The position numbers and the translations under genes were made by a program. Positions 35,486-45,664 of a stretch of 64,000 nt of DNA are shown here, piece after piece. The notes under the pieces were generated by a model. That model searched no databases and was not told the DNA's origin. It was given only the letters and a program-made list of their open reading frames with translations. This DNA is from Euclidia mi. Taxonomy: Eukaryota; Arthropoda; Insecta; Lepidoptera; Erebidae. The stretch lies in NCBI GenBank assembly GCA_944739405.2, contig OX123197.2:1991501-2055500 (forward strand). Reading direction: 5' to 3'. Numbering within the stretch: the stretch's first letter is position 1; each line of letters starts with the position of its first letter.

Positions 35486-36102
35486 AAACAAAAACTCTGT
35501 TGGTACTTATTTAACCATTCAGTATTGTCTGAACAAGATAGCAAAATAATGACTTCTTACCTTTAAAACTTAAAATAACTAATTAGAATACACAATTATA
35601 GATGAATATAAAAGTCTATTAAAATAATCTTACCGTTTTATTTCCTTCGAAAAACTTCGCGCCAAACTGACTCGCAAGCACGGAGGTGCTTACGCCGCGG
35701 TGAATGTTCGCTGTGCAACGCTAACGACATTTTGTTCGAACGAAAGAGTGGGATAACCGATGCTGTTTGTCATTCTTATGTAAGCTAACCGCCAAACCTT
35801 TGATTTACCTTGTTATCTAACCACCATACCAGATTTTTTTTTTGGGAGGGAAAAAAAGGGTAAACGACAATGTAAGGCGACATTAGTTTGGATGATTTAT
35901 CCTAAGCGCCTTCGATGATTGATTTGGTGACTAGGGAAAATAAAAATAAGCGCCAAATAAAGTCACGGAAATGAGACCTAAATGTAATAAATGACATTTA
36001 TTTTATCCAAAGAAACTGCCCTAATATCCTAACCGAAAGTTTTGCACACAAAGATTCAAGTAAAATTTGATTAATGTATTTTTTACAAAAAAATATTTAC
36101 AG
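35486..36102. other. No established gene
   Basis: Contains a GC-richer patch (35655-35730). On the minus strand an ATG at 35730 opens only 30 codons (MSLALHSEHSPRRKHLRACE...) before a stop. A GTAAGATT donor-like site follows a few bases later, so it could be a first exon with a short leader ORF. The rest is AT-rich and featureless to me. Confidence 0.3.
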
Positions 36103-36480
36103 CCCAAACTACTTAACGTTCAAGTGAAGAAAAAAAGAATCAAAGCCAAAATTGCTTATCTCACAGTTTTGAAATATTATTTTTATCCAACCACCATAAT
36201 ACAAAATACACCAAAAATAACTGTCGTTTATGACGAAAAACTTAGTGTTAGAACCTCAATTCCTTTACCGCCTAAGCAACAAAAAGTTCGTCCTAGAGCC
36301 ATGAAACTTAGACCATTAGACGCAGAAAAAAAAGCCGATTCTAACCATATATATAAGTCGATTTCGCAAAAAATGTCGCTTACCCCCTTTTGGCCGGAAG
36401 GCATCGATATTTATTTTAATATACAATTGCGACGTTATTTTGATTGTATTAATGCTACATTTGTAAGCAAACCTAAATAA
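36103..36480 (+). CDS. Hypothetical ORF or terminal exon, unknown function
   Basis: Open frame of about 125 codons after a plausible acceptor (AAATATTTACAG, ends 36102): PKLLNVQVKKKRIKAKIAYL, then TIIQNTPKITVVYDEKLSVR, PLPPKQQKVRPRAMKLRPLD and WPEGIDIYFNIQLRRYFDC, ending SKPK and TAA at 36478-36480. AATAAA signals follow at once (36484 onward). The frame extends upstream to about 36067 without an ATG. Basic, no family recognised, no repeat motif seen. It may be the last exon of a small gene nested in the guanylate cyclase intron, or a transposon remnant. Confidence 0.35.
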   Translation, partial: PKLLNVQVKKKRIKAKIAYLTVLKYYFYPTTIIQNTPKITVVYDEKLSVRTSIPLPPKQQKVRPRAMKLRPLDAEKKADSNHIYKSISQKMSLTPFWPEGIDIYFNIQLRRYFDCINATFVSKPK

Positions 36481-36591
36481 ATTAATAAATAAATACATAA
36501 ATGTTAAAGAAGGACAAATAAACAAACGTCTCTCAATGGACACTTTTGCTTTTATTATATAAAGTAGGTATAGATATTATAATAAATACTA

Positions 36592-36970
36592 GCTGACCCG
36601 TCTATTTTTTTTTTGATTCGCTGTGGAAATGCATTTACCCACGTATGTGGGACTCGACGGCTGGAGTGCAAGGCCGTAATACCCACTAAAACCACAGCGC
36701 ATATTTCAACGCCATTTTGGGGGCGCCAGGGTGTCACGTTAGCATTCTACCCTGACACCCCGGCGGATAGCCCGAAGGCCACAACCTCCTTGGCGGCGGA
36801 TGAAGGTGTTGGGCTCCGCCGCCAAAACACCCAGTGGCCGCAGAAGATAGGGAGGACGGCAACCTGACAACACCGCATCTCCTCTTCCTCTGCGGCCCCA
36901 CCGCGACGCAACAATGGTGCGCCCCCACTTGGTCGCGGGAGACAGTGCGCGCGACAACGCAACACCGAAA
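36592..36970 (+). repeat. GC-rich block after a reversed Helitron-type end
   Basis: Begins with ACTAGCTGACCCGTC, the reverse complement of a Helitron 3' end. A block of 350 bp with over 60% GC follows (GGGGGCGCCAGGGTGTCACG; CCGCCGCCAAAACACCCAGT). Open frames in several phases come from base composition; I recognise no protein. It directly precedes direct repeat copy 2 and is absent in front of copy 1. Confidence 0.45.
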
Positions 36971-37761
36971 CGCCTCTCCTCCCGCGACCGCGCTCGACAC
37001 AGAGGGACAGACAAAACCAGAACTGTCCCCCGCACCCGCACCTTTGGACTGCTGCGGCGTATACGTAAAACGTCTAGTCCTGATTTTTGTCTCAGAATAG
37101 GAATGTTAGAACTTGCAACAACTTCAAATTCTTAGCACAGAACTCTGACTCAACAATCGGCACACAAAATACCACATGGGCTTCGAATCCACGACATTTG
37201 AGGCCTTGCTGAATGGCGAAGTAGCTGCATAAATGTCTACCTTCTATTTATTGGCTACCTATCTATCTTCACTTCTTAGTAAAACTTAAATCAATAATCT
37301 TAAAACAGTTTCACTTAAAAAACGAAACAGAAAAATTAAAATAAACTGCCAAAATTGTCCTTGAACAACATCAGACGAACCATGACACATAAAACCACTG
37401 TCCTCGATAAATAAAAATGTACATTATCAAACAAAATAAAAAGATAAATTAAATCCATTCATAGGTCTATCTTTATTTGCACAGTATACACAATTGTCGC
37501 ATGAATAGCATTTTCAATGAATGCATATTCGATTCAATTTAATTTGCGACTGTCTAGAATGTATTTTTCGATAATTGTGGCACGAATTATTTTACATATG
37601 TCCTAGACTAGGTTTAATTTAGATGTAGGCGTGTAGGTTAAAAGCTTTTTCTGCAAGACAGTATGCAATGACTATCGGGGGCTTTCGAGTCGTTACACCT
37701 GATACAGCATAAATATTACGGTATTTTACTATTTGGTCTTAAAATGGCCAATAATGAAACG

Positions 37762-38005
37762 ATAGCCTTGTGAAGAGACTAATACACTGCTACGCTGAGG
37801 ATTTCGAATTCAATCCACGGAGTACACCATTGACTTTTCCAAGTTAAGTGCGAATTAAACTGTTAGTTATTGATTTGTAAACGGTGAAAGAAAACATCGT
37901 GAGGAAAATTACTGCTCAGAGTTCTCCAAGATGTTCTCGGAAGACATGACTGTGAAATCGATTAACTCGCACTTGGCCAGCGTAGTGGACCAAAAACTTT
38001 TATTC
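37762..38005 (+). mobile_element. SINE-like block (family gamma) in duplicated segment, copy 2
   Basis: Same block as 17042-17285, differing by a few bases (for example CGTAGTGGACC against CGTAGTGAACC). Confidence 0.5.
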
Positions 38006-38941
38006 TAACTCAAAATTGCTAACCGTATTGTATTATGATGCACAGCTCTAATTGAAGTATTGTTATAAAGCTATGCAGTAGTTTGTGAAACGAAAGACTA
38101 CTACCACTCATGATGGAGCCGTCGTAAAGACACTGTAGGTACACCACTTCGATATTGGCCAACTTCGCAATTGTTTCTTCTTAAAATGGCGTTCGATGTA
38201 CATACTCGAAAAATTTTAAATATTGATTCATCATGCTTCAATTGGCTTCCAAGCTTTAGGCAAATATCTTTCGGAACTATTAAAGACAACTCCCGCATTA
38301 GGACTTAGTCCTGTGTCGCGAAGGACTTTACAAACATACATCTAACGGATACAATGTACATCCAGCCTCGAAACAACAATTGACGTCTATTGGGTTATTA
38401 AACTGCATTCCGATGACGAAAAATTGCAAATATTAAACACTGTTTTGCCAAGGCATCTAATCGGGATACAACGTAGTCATAAGCACAATCATACGACATG
38501 GATCCTCCAAATAAAGTCAATATGATTGATTATGTATATCAATATGTTTTTTATATAATAACTAGCTGTACCCGCGTATTTGTCTGTGTTCTTTAGGCTG
38601 AGCGTCTCCATTTCTTTTTCGCCGGCCGTTTTGTCACTGAATACCCATCTATAAACCAGATGGTGACGAACACGTTTAACTTGCCTAATCATTAGATTCG
38701 TGCGGTCACTTTGCTCCGAGCTCTTCTAGTTATAATTTGTATTCGAGTCTTATCTTACTACTGTTACAAAGCCGAAAGTTTATGAGAATGGATGAGTTCT
38801 TCGTCTTTCACACAAAAACCAGTAAACGCATTTTTATGAAACTTTGCAATAATATAATATATGCTTCAGAATAGCATATGAGTTACCTTTTATCCCGATA
38901 ATCGACCCCATGCATGCTGAAGCTAGTTGACGATGTACGAA

Positions 38942-39486
38942 ATAGTTATTTGTGTAACAACAGAGCAAAGTTGCTTTTTGTTTCGAGTGCGAATTTTGAG
39001 TCCCGAGCAAGCGAAGGATTATATGATTGATTCACGAGCGTAGCGAGTGATTCAAAGTTAGAATCTTGAGCGTAGTGAGGAGCTCAACAGCACGAGATGC
39101 AAAAAACTTTGCTCTCGTGTAGCACTCATAACTTTTCACCTAAGCGGTGAGAATACATGAGACATAGAAATGAGCACGAATAGATTGAAATAACGTTTAT
39201 TATTTAACACGTCACGCTATACCCTATCAGCATCAGCGAAATTTATATTCACGCTATTTTTTAAATCGCATTTTGATACCGCGTCCCTGATGTTTATTTT
39301 TCAAATGTATCATTCTTGAAATTCCAAATAAATATGTATTGGTTAAATACCAATTTTATACTATTAATTAGACTTATTTTTATTAAAATCCAATAATAAA
39401 TTAAACATAATTATAAACAATAACATTTAAAAAAACGTAATTTCTTTATTACAGATATCTTTAAATTTTAGGGTATTACGCGTTGC
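38942..39486 (+). mobile_element. 545-bp insertion with CGAA target duplication, only in copy 2
   Basis: Copy 1 reads GTACGAACGTG. Copy 2 reads GTACGAA, then 545 bp, then CGAACGTG, so CGAA is duplicated at 38938-38941 and 39487-39490. The insert starts ATAGTTATTTGTGTAACAAC, includes GAGCGTAGCGAGTGATTC and GAGCGTAGTGAGGAGC, and ends ACGCGTTGC. No coding region and no terminal inverted repeat seen. Family unknown to me. Confidence 0.7.
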
Positions 39487-41085
39487 CGAACGTGTTTTCT
39501 TTGAGGTCGAATTCCAAAATCGAATTTTGAAGGAGTTTGTTTTTTTTCACTCGTTTTTATGCATGTGAAAGAGACAGAGCACAGTAAAATTCGAATGTTT
39601 TAAAGGAGATGTACCATTTGGCCATACATTATGGGCTTGGCACGGCCAAACACGACACCATGTGTGTTTTGAAGATAAATGACTATTCTATTAACCTGTA
39701 TAATTTTTTTTTACATAACTTTTGGTGGAAATAAGATACGAGATATTTGAAATGGAAATTATTCCACAACTAAATATACCTCAAAATTGTATTTTAACAT
39801 AAATATAATACCTAGATGTAAATAAAGGTATGTCTTTGTGTCATAAAGAACAAAAACTACATAAAGAGAGGCCAATAATAATGAATAATCACCTGTGTAC
39901 TAGGGAACCTCGTACTATGTATACTCGTCCAAAAAAACTAACCACAATCACAAACATCGCTGCATATTCTTAGCATGGGTAGAAGGTAGTGATCATTATT
40001 ATTGAATTTATATTCAATAACATTACAATTAAAACCGTACGAAAACACCAATAAATCAGAGCAAAATATTCACGATGCACAGTAGCAACACGAATGACAT
40101 AACAGATAAAAAATGTGTTGCAAATGGTTTGAAAAAATATTTCTACCATCGATTAAAAAACAAAACGATTTTTACCGATTAATTATTATAGAATATAAAA
40201 TAGATTATATATATCTTGATTCTTTTTACAAATATATTTATAAAGTAAATAAAAGATATTGTTTTCTAATATAATAATAAAAATATTATTTCCTTAAAAC
40301 AATTTCTTCATTTTATTTTATACTGGCAACATAAGACATTCATCCGCTATTACCATAGCCTATTCAAAAAAATAATCTTTAAAAACTAAATTCTTTCACC
40401 GAAGCTCTATCAAGAAACGAAAACGATTTATACATTTTAAAAATTATATGTTTAATTTCAACGATTCACAACTTTCTGGCCGCTACTTTATTTAGAAGGC
40501 TTTTATTTAGAAAGAAGATGCAGTAGATTTAATGTCGAAATCTGGAAGTTATATTGTACTTTTGCGTGTTTTTGGCTTATACATGACATGCCAATAATAA
40601 CAGAAATACACAATTGTATAACAGTCGAAATTGAATTTTATAGTACGTTTTTAGATCGAGTTTTATTATGTTTCTTGTATAAAGGTTGTAAAGGTCCCTA
40701 GACTCGAGACATTTTCCCGTTACACATAATTTGTGCAACATAACAGCATTGTATATTGTTGTGCCACCTGGGAAAAATACAGAGCAATAATGTATACCAG
40801 GGAAAAGTATTCTACGACTTTGATTGAATCTAATAGTATACAATTTTGTACATGTATATTTTATACACCAGTTCTTGAAATTGTTTGTTATTGCATGTTG
40901 TCGAGTCTAGAAAATATATTATCTACACATATTATAAAAAACGATCCCCTTTTCTACCTATCCTTCTGTACTTACTTGCTAATTGTGTCGATGGCAACAC
41001 TTTAAATAGATTTGTCCCAAAACTCGGCTACTCGAATGGCATTGTTGGCAATCCCTCTGTTTGTACGCGATAAACTCAAAAACTA

Positions 41086-41695
41086 CTGAACTGATAGATA
41101 GGGTGACTCCTGAGAAAAGTTTAGGTGTATTCACTCCGATGGATCCGCGAATGGATCTAATCAATTAGGTATATCTATTTAAATAAAAATTAGTCACCAA
41201 AATGTATGTACGTCCATAACTTCCAAACGACTACACCAAACTGGATAAGTATTTCTTTCCTGTGTTCATTATTTTCAAGAAGATGTTTGTATAAAAAAAA
41301 TTATAAGAAAAGTAATAGCAAATATTTAAAAAGAAATAGGGTGGTACGAAGTTCGCTAGGTCAGCCAGTACACGATAGCTACCTTAAGTCGAGTGTTATG
41401 AATTTCGCGTTTTGTGTTTGTCACACAAATAATTAGAAAGTGGGAAGAAATAAAAGAGTAATGTTATTATGAACTAGATGAGCCCGCGGTTACACCCGCG
41501 TTATTTAAGGCTACTGCACCGCTTCCGTGGCTCATAGCGTGATGTTATATAGCCTATAGCCGTCCCCAATAAATGGGCTATTTAACACTGAAAAAAATTT
41601 TGAAATCGGTCCAGTGGTCCTTGAGATTAGCGCGTTCAACCAAAGAAACAAACAAACAAACTCTTCAGCTTTATTAGTATAAGAAAAGGCTAAAG
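41086..41695. repeat. Helitron-like dispersed repeats
   Basis: 41086-41460 continues the Helitron-like phrase after copy 2. 41472-41695 opens with ACTAGATGAGCCCGCGGTTA (reversed Helitron-type end) and holds TGAAATCGGTCCAGTGGTCC and AACAAACAAACAAACTCTTC, a frequent lepidopteran short interspersed form. Non-coding. Confidence 0.5.
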
Positions 41696-41962
41696 CAATT
41701 TTTTTAGAAAAGCTGTACTCTAATTCATTTACCTGAGGCTGTCACTGACTTAAGACGGGGTCTCAGCCTGATAACAGCTTGGGTGTGTTTCCAATCTGTA
41801 TATTTTCTGTGCTTATATTAAAAGAAACCTTAGTTTGTGTATGAATTAGTATAACCGTTTGCTATCAGTCGAACTGCTAACCATTAATACTTAGATGAAA
41901 ACATGTTTGCCGTTAATTTTGCATTTAGATCCAAGGACAGCAAAAATTTTGTTAGTTTCCAG

Positions 41963-42034
41963 GGCGTGCTCGCCAACGACGAGCTTCAACTCGACTGGAA
42001 CTTCAGGCCGTCGCTCGTGCATGATATTGTGCAG
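41963..42034 (+). CDS. Receptor guanylate cyclase, kinase-homology domain exon B
   Basis: A 24-codon exon with acceptor TTGTTAGTTTCCAG (ends 41962) and donor GTATAA (42035), phase 0 at both ends. The peptide runs from GVLANDELQLDWNF to RPSLVHDIVQ. This fits the segment of natriuretic-receptor-type guanylate cyclases that reads DILEN...LDW.FR.SL..DIV before GM.FLH. It follows exon A in the same orientation but about 40 codons further along the protein. Decayed duplicates follow at 42082, 42328 and 42533. No later exon (for example DFGL or the cyclase domain) is visible in the window. Confidence 0.72.
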
Positions 42035-42081
42035 GTATAATAACTATTTATAAAACGATCTTAAGTTATATGACGTTCGAA

Positions 42082-42153
42082 ATCGTGGTCACCATCCACG
42101 AGCTACAACTGGGCTGGGACTTCAGGACATCGCTCGTGCATGACATGGTGCAG
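42082..42153 (+). pseudogene. Decayed duplicate of guanylate cyclase exon B, copy 2
   Basis: Keeps 24 codons without a stop and a donor GTATGA: ELQLGWDFRTSLVHDMVQ against ELQLDWNFRPSLVHDIVQ. It has no AG at the expected acceptor (CGAA there) and lies only 47 bp after exon B, too close for a normal intron. DNA similarity is clear across CATCGCTCGTGCATGACAT. Confidence 0.72.
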
Positions 42154-42163
42154 GTATGACAAG

Positions 42164-42310
42164 TATAATAATACATACATACATAGACTCACGCTTGTTT
42201 CCCGGAGGGGTAGGCAAAGACTACGGAGCGCCATTTGCAACGATCTTGACATATCTCTCTTGCTTCATTCACTCCCATCAGATTCCTCATGCATGCTCTT
42301 CTGTTCAGGG
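42164..42310 (-). mobile_element. LINE 3'-end fragment (SAYPSGKQA type), reverse
   Basis: Minus strand reads AGAAGAGCATGCATGAGGAA, TGAATGAAGCAAGAGAGATA, then CCTCCGGGAAACAAGCGTGA and TATGTATG repeats. It matches 55604-55737 in sequence. It encodes the last residues of a LINE RT ORF (CMRNLMGVNEAREICQ-like) and its tail. It lies between dead exon copies 2 and 3. Confidence 0.75.
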
Positions 42311-42327
42311 TGCTTCATAACAATATA

Positions 42328-42358
42328 CAAGAGTTTGCTTGTGCATGACATCGTGCAG
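42328..42358 (+). pseudogene. Decayed duplicate of guanylate cyclase exon B, copy 3 (3' half only)
   Basis: AGTTTGCTTGTGCATGACAT then CGTGCAG corresponds to SLLVHDIVQ, the end of exon B. The donor GT is changed to GA and the 5' half is missing, probably lost with the LINE fragment next to it. Confidence 0.55.
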
Positions 42359-42532
42359 GAAACACAATTATTATAATATTCCATTTCAGGACTTTCACAC
42401 ATGCTATTTCTGAGCGTAGGCGTTCAATGAAAGTATGTGCAGATGTCACACAATTTGTGTACGTTCTTGGAATGCCTACGCTTAACAAACGATTAAGCAG
42501 TGTAAAGAAGCTGTGAGGTCTATGATATTCGA

Positions 42533-42590
42533 GGAAGTGCTTGCCAATGACAAGCTACACCTCGATGGAACTTTCGGACCTCATCAAAGT
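42533..42590 (+). pseudogene. Decayed duplicate of guanylate cyclase exon B, copy 4
   Basis: GAAGTGCTTGCCAATGACAA encodes EVLANDKLHLD. A one-base deletion after CTCGAT then shifts the frame (GGAACTTTCGGACC against TGGAACTTCAGGCC). The flank TATGATATTCGA is shared with copy 2 (TATGACGTTCGA), so these two derive from one another or from a common unit. Confidence 0.6.
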
Positions 42591-42959
42591 GAAAGTAAAT
42601 ATTACGAGAAAGATTCTTTGTATACCTCATGTCATACCTACTGGACGCATTTACGTCTTAGGTTTACGTGCCACGACAATTTTTTGAACTCTATTAAAAA
42701 CAATGAGTCATAATTTTATTTGCATTATGAAAGCTTGAAGGATTGCATGAGACTGCAATGCTTATGGCAGTGAGTACTTATAATATTTAAAATGCTAAGT
42801 GACCATTTGTTTCAGAATCTCAATACAGAATAGTTTAATGACACTTAGCTGCCAGATGGCAATATCTTTGCCACAGCTGACGTAAGATAATACTTTAGTT
42901 AGCTGAGTTCGATAATCCGATTTATTCTGGATGCACCTTGATTACAAAGGTTGCTTTAT
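42591..42959. other. No recognisable gene
   Basis: AT-rich interval downstream of the decayed exon copies. No open frame with family features, no repeat end identified. Confidence 0.4.
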
Positions 42960-43208
42960 TTTGATCGAGTAATTTGCATAATAACATTACAAATGATATT
43001 AATTAATTATAACTATATACATTTCTATCTTAAATAATCATAATTTCTAAGAATATATATATACATAAATCTAAAAATAAAATGTGAAAATATATGTGTA
43101 TGTACAGGTGTGTTTGGGCGTGTCGTAGAATGCCTCCGCATCAATATTATCGGGTAACGTGCCCAGAAGGCTGGCAGCATTGCCAAGTTGGATGGCAATG
43201 CTTCCAGC
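42960..43208 (-). mobile_element. 5'-truncated RLE retrotransposon, C-terminus and 3' UTR
   Basis: Minus strand from about 43208: SIAIQLGNAASLLGTLPDN then IDAEAFYDT, matching the last residues of the RLE protein at 11658 (SIAIQRGNAASLLGTLPAD). An AT-rich 3' UTR runs to about 42960. The DNA GTGCCCAGAAGGCTGGCAGC is identical in both copies. Typical 5' truncation. Confidence 0.75.
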
Positions 43209-44273
43209 TTCTATGTGTTATGATTACAGCTTTTAATAATAATATAGACATACCTATTATGTGTCTATTACTACACTATAAGTGAATTATTTTAAACTAT
43301 CAGTTCACTGCAGGTAGACTAGAGAGTCTATACCGAGTTATCAAAATTTGTTTGTAGGGGCGGTAATAATAGTCCTTAGAAGTGAAACATTGTTAAATTG
43401 CACAAGATACTCGCGAAAAACTTAATCCTTCCTCGAAAGTCGAATAAATATATATTACGTACAAAGCTGGCAACCTAACCCAGTAGGGGTAAAGTATCAT
43501 TCGAATTACAACGAACAAACAAACAAAGTGGAAAAGTTTAAATTAAACTAACTCCAGGTTTTCAGTTTATAAGAAAAATGGGAGCAGGTTTTGCGTATTC
43601 GCTAGTATTATGTTACTTTGACCAAAATATTTAAAATATGAAATTGGACGCTATTCAGCTGTGAGATACCCTGTTATCTAAACTATTAGATACATATTCT
43701 GGAATTAATTGATTTTGTTAATTTTTTAATCCATTCTTATATACATATATATTCTCGTAGCTGATCTATTTAATTATTTAAGACCTGTATTTTGTACAAA
43801 CCACCAAATCCACGATAAAGATATTGAAATTGAAATTGAATTGAAATTTGGAACGTGCTAGTATTATCAACTGAGGTGTGGCATTTTCTTTGTATCTGTT
43901 CAGTTATTCAGTAACTGTATGATATAGCGGATAGCGGTTAAAGCCTATAATTATAGTGATATTGGAAATTAAATATAAATTGTATCGCATATATAAGAAT
44001 TAAAAAATATTTGTTTTAAAGTTGTAAAAAACTTGAATAGTCTCAAAATAAATTAAAATTATTATTTATCAACGATACAGATATTGCGTCTAAAATTAAT
44101 AGCAAAAAGAACCTGTCACATTGTTCTGAGAGTAAGTTAGATCTTAAATTCTAGAATTATAAAGGACGATGGGCGGAATCGTCCCCACCCATCAACAAAA
44201 ATGAAATGTAGCTCAATTGACACATCTTGGCAAGATTAAATTTTTTTACTATGGGGACGTTTACAATTATATA
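43209..44273. other. No recognisable gene
   Basis: AT-rich; a TTGAAA-rich run occurs at 43829-43855. I see no coding exon of the guanylate cyclase and no clear transposon end before the TA at 44274. Confidence 0.4.
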
Positions 44274-44611
44274 TACACTTACGTGCAAAAAAATCGACCC
44301 ACCCTGTAAGTTTCGATACGGCACACAATATATAAAAATTAAGATCTGACAAACAAAAACTAATAATGTAACATGAAGGTATGTTTCATAAACTTTATTT
44401 TTACTTACCCTACACTTTAATAAACGTGATTTTGTTAATGATATTGTCTGATTTACCCGGACACGCTCATTTTTCATTTTTAATACCGCAATCTCAGTGG
44501 CATTGCATTGTGCCTTAAGTTAATCAATTTAGGGTTTATTCAATAATTGGTTATTTATACTGATTTATTGACCATTTACCTTAAGTTTAATTGTTTTTAA
44601 CCTTTGTGAAA

Positions 44612-45662
44612 ATGGATACTACTCCGTCTGAGTGCTCTCAAGTTGTAGCACTGATCCAGGCTGGATTGAGTCAGCGCGTCGTGGCCAGACGTCTTCACCT
44701 AAGTCGATCAGCAGTAAGACGAGTGTACCAAAGGTTATTAGAGACTGGGAGTTTCAATAGACGATCAGGTTCGGGAAGAAATCGGGCTACTTCAGAACGA
44801 GATGATCGATTTATGGTGTCTACAAGTTTAAGAAATCGACATGTAACTGGTGTTCAAGTGCAACAGCAACTTCGAAATGTTCGCAGTGTAGCTGTAAGTG
44901 AATGGACTATACGACGGAGACTTGCAGAAAGTGGATTGCATCCTCACAAACCTGCTAATGGTCCAAAATTAACCCCCACGCATCGCCAAGCGCGGCTTCG
45001 ATTTGCTCGTGCACACGTAGATTGGAAACTCGAACAATGGAAGGTCGTACTCTTCTCGGACGAGTGTAAAATTAGTCTTCATGGAAATGATGGGCGCAGA
45101 AAAGTTTACCGAAGAGAGGGAAAACGATTTGCACAGGCCTGTATTGAAGAACGAGTGGCTTTTGGAGAAGGTTCATGTACTGTTTGGGGCGGAATTTCTT
45201 CGGAAGGAAAAACGGATCTTCAGTTCGTATCCGGACCTCGTCTAGGCAATCTGACTGCACAGCGATAAATTCAGGAGGTACTAGAACAACATGTCATGCC
45301 ATACGCCGGTTTTGTAGAAGAGGTTTTCACGCTAATGCAGGACATCGCTCGACCACATACAGCCGTGGTAGTATTCCAGTACCTACGTGAGGTTAAAATT
45401 CCTGTTATGGAATATGTTATGTGTTATGGCTAGGAGCTCTGACCTTAATTCCATTGAACATCTATGGGATGAGGTGAAGAGAAAGGTTAGGGCCAGAAAT
45501 CAGCCCCCAGAAACCCTCCAGGAACTAAAACTGGCTCTTCAAGAGGAGTGGGAAGTTATACCCCAAGAATTCCTAAAAACATTAATAAGGTCAATGAAAA
45601 ACAGGATGGAAGATGCAATAAGATCACGTGGTCCCCCCACGTACATAAATACAAGCTACTAA
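44612..45662 (+). pseudogene. Tc1-like transposase I, broken
   Basis: DD34E-type cut-and-paste transposase. ATG 44612; N-terminal paired helix-turn-helix (CSQVVALIQAGLSQRVVARR; SRSAVRRVYQRL), GRNRATSERDDRF hinge, second HTH (SEWTIRRRLAESGL), first catalytic Asp (VVLFSDECK) and VWGGIS. The frame stops at 45266-45268. Shifted remains follow: MQDIARPHTAVVV, where the usual MQDNARPH Asn has become Ile, and SSDLNSIEHLWDEVKRKV with the catalytic Glu. The end is PPTYINTSY at 45662. A nonsense codon, frameshifts and a small insertion near 45410-45430 show it is dead. Confidence 0.87.
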
Positions 45663-45664
45663 GC

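Larger units (their letters stand above)
36971..41085 (+). repeat. Large direct repeat, copy 2 (4.1 kb)
   Basis: Matches 16248-19779 almost completely. It differs by a 545-bp insertion at 38942-39486, about 60 extra bases near 39664-39722, and scattered substitutions. Non-coding. After 41085 the sequence continues AAAACTACTGAACTGATAG, a phrase typical of Helitron-like repeats, whereas copy 1 stops there against BEL sequence. So copy 2 keeps the native right flank and copy 1 is cut. Confidence 0.9.

Noticed and set aside
36739..37041. Several overlapping open frames in the GC-rich block, both strands
   Set aside because: High GC removes stops in all frames; no family motif, and the shared repeat copy does not preserve a full frame.
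38101..38298. Minus-strand 65-codon frame in repeat copy 2
   Set aside because: Absent as an intact frame in copy 1 and without any motif.
40577..40843. 88-codon minus-strand frame identical in both large repeat copies (also 19264-19530)
   Set aside because: Conservation follows from recent duplication of the whole segment; no domain, no codon bias, AT-rich.
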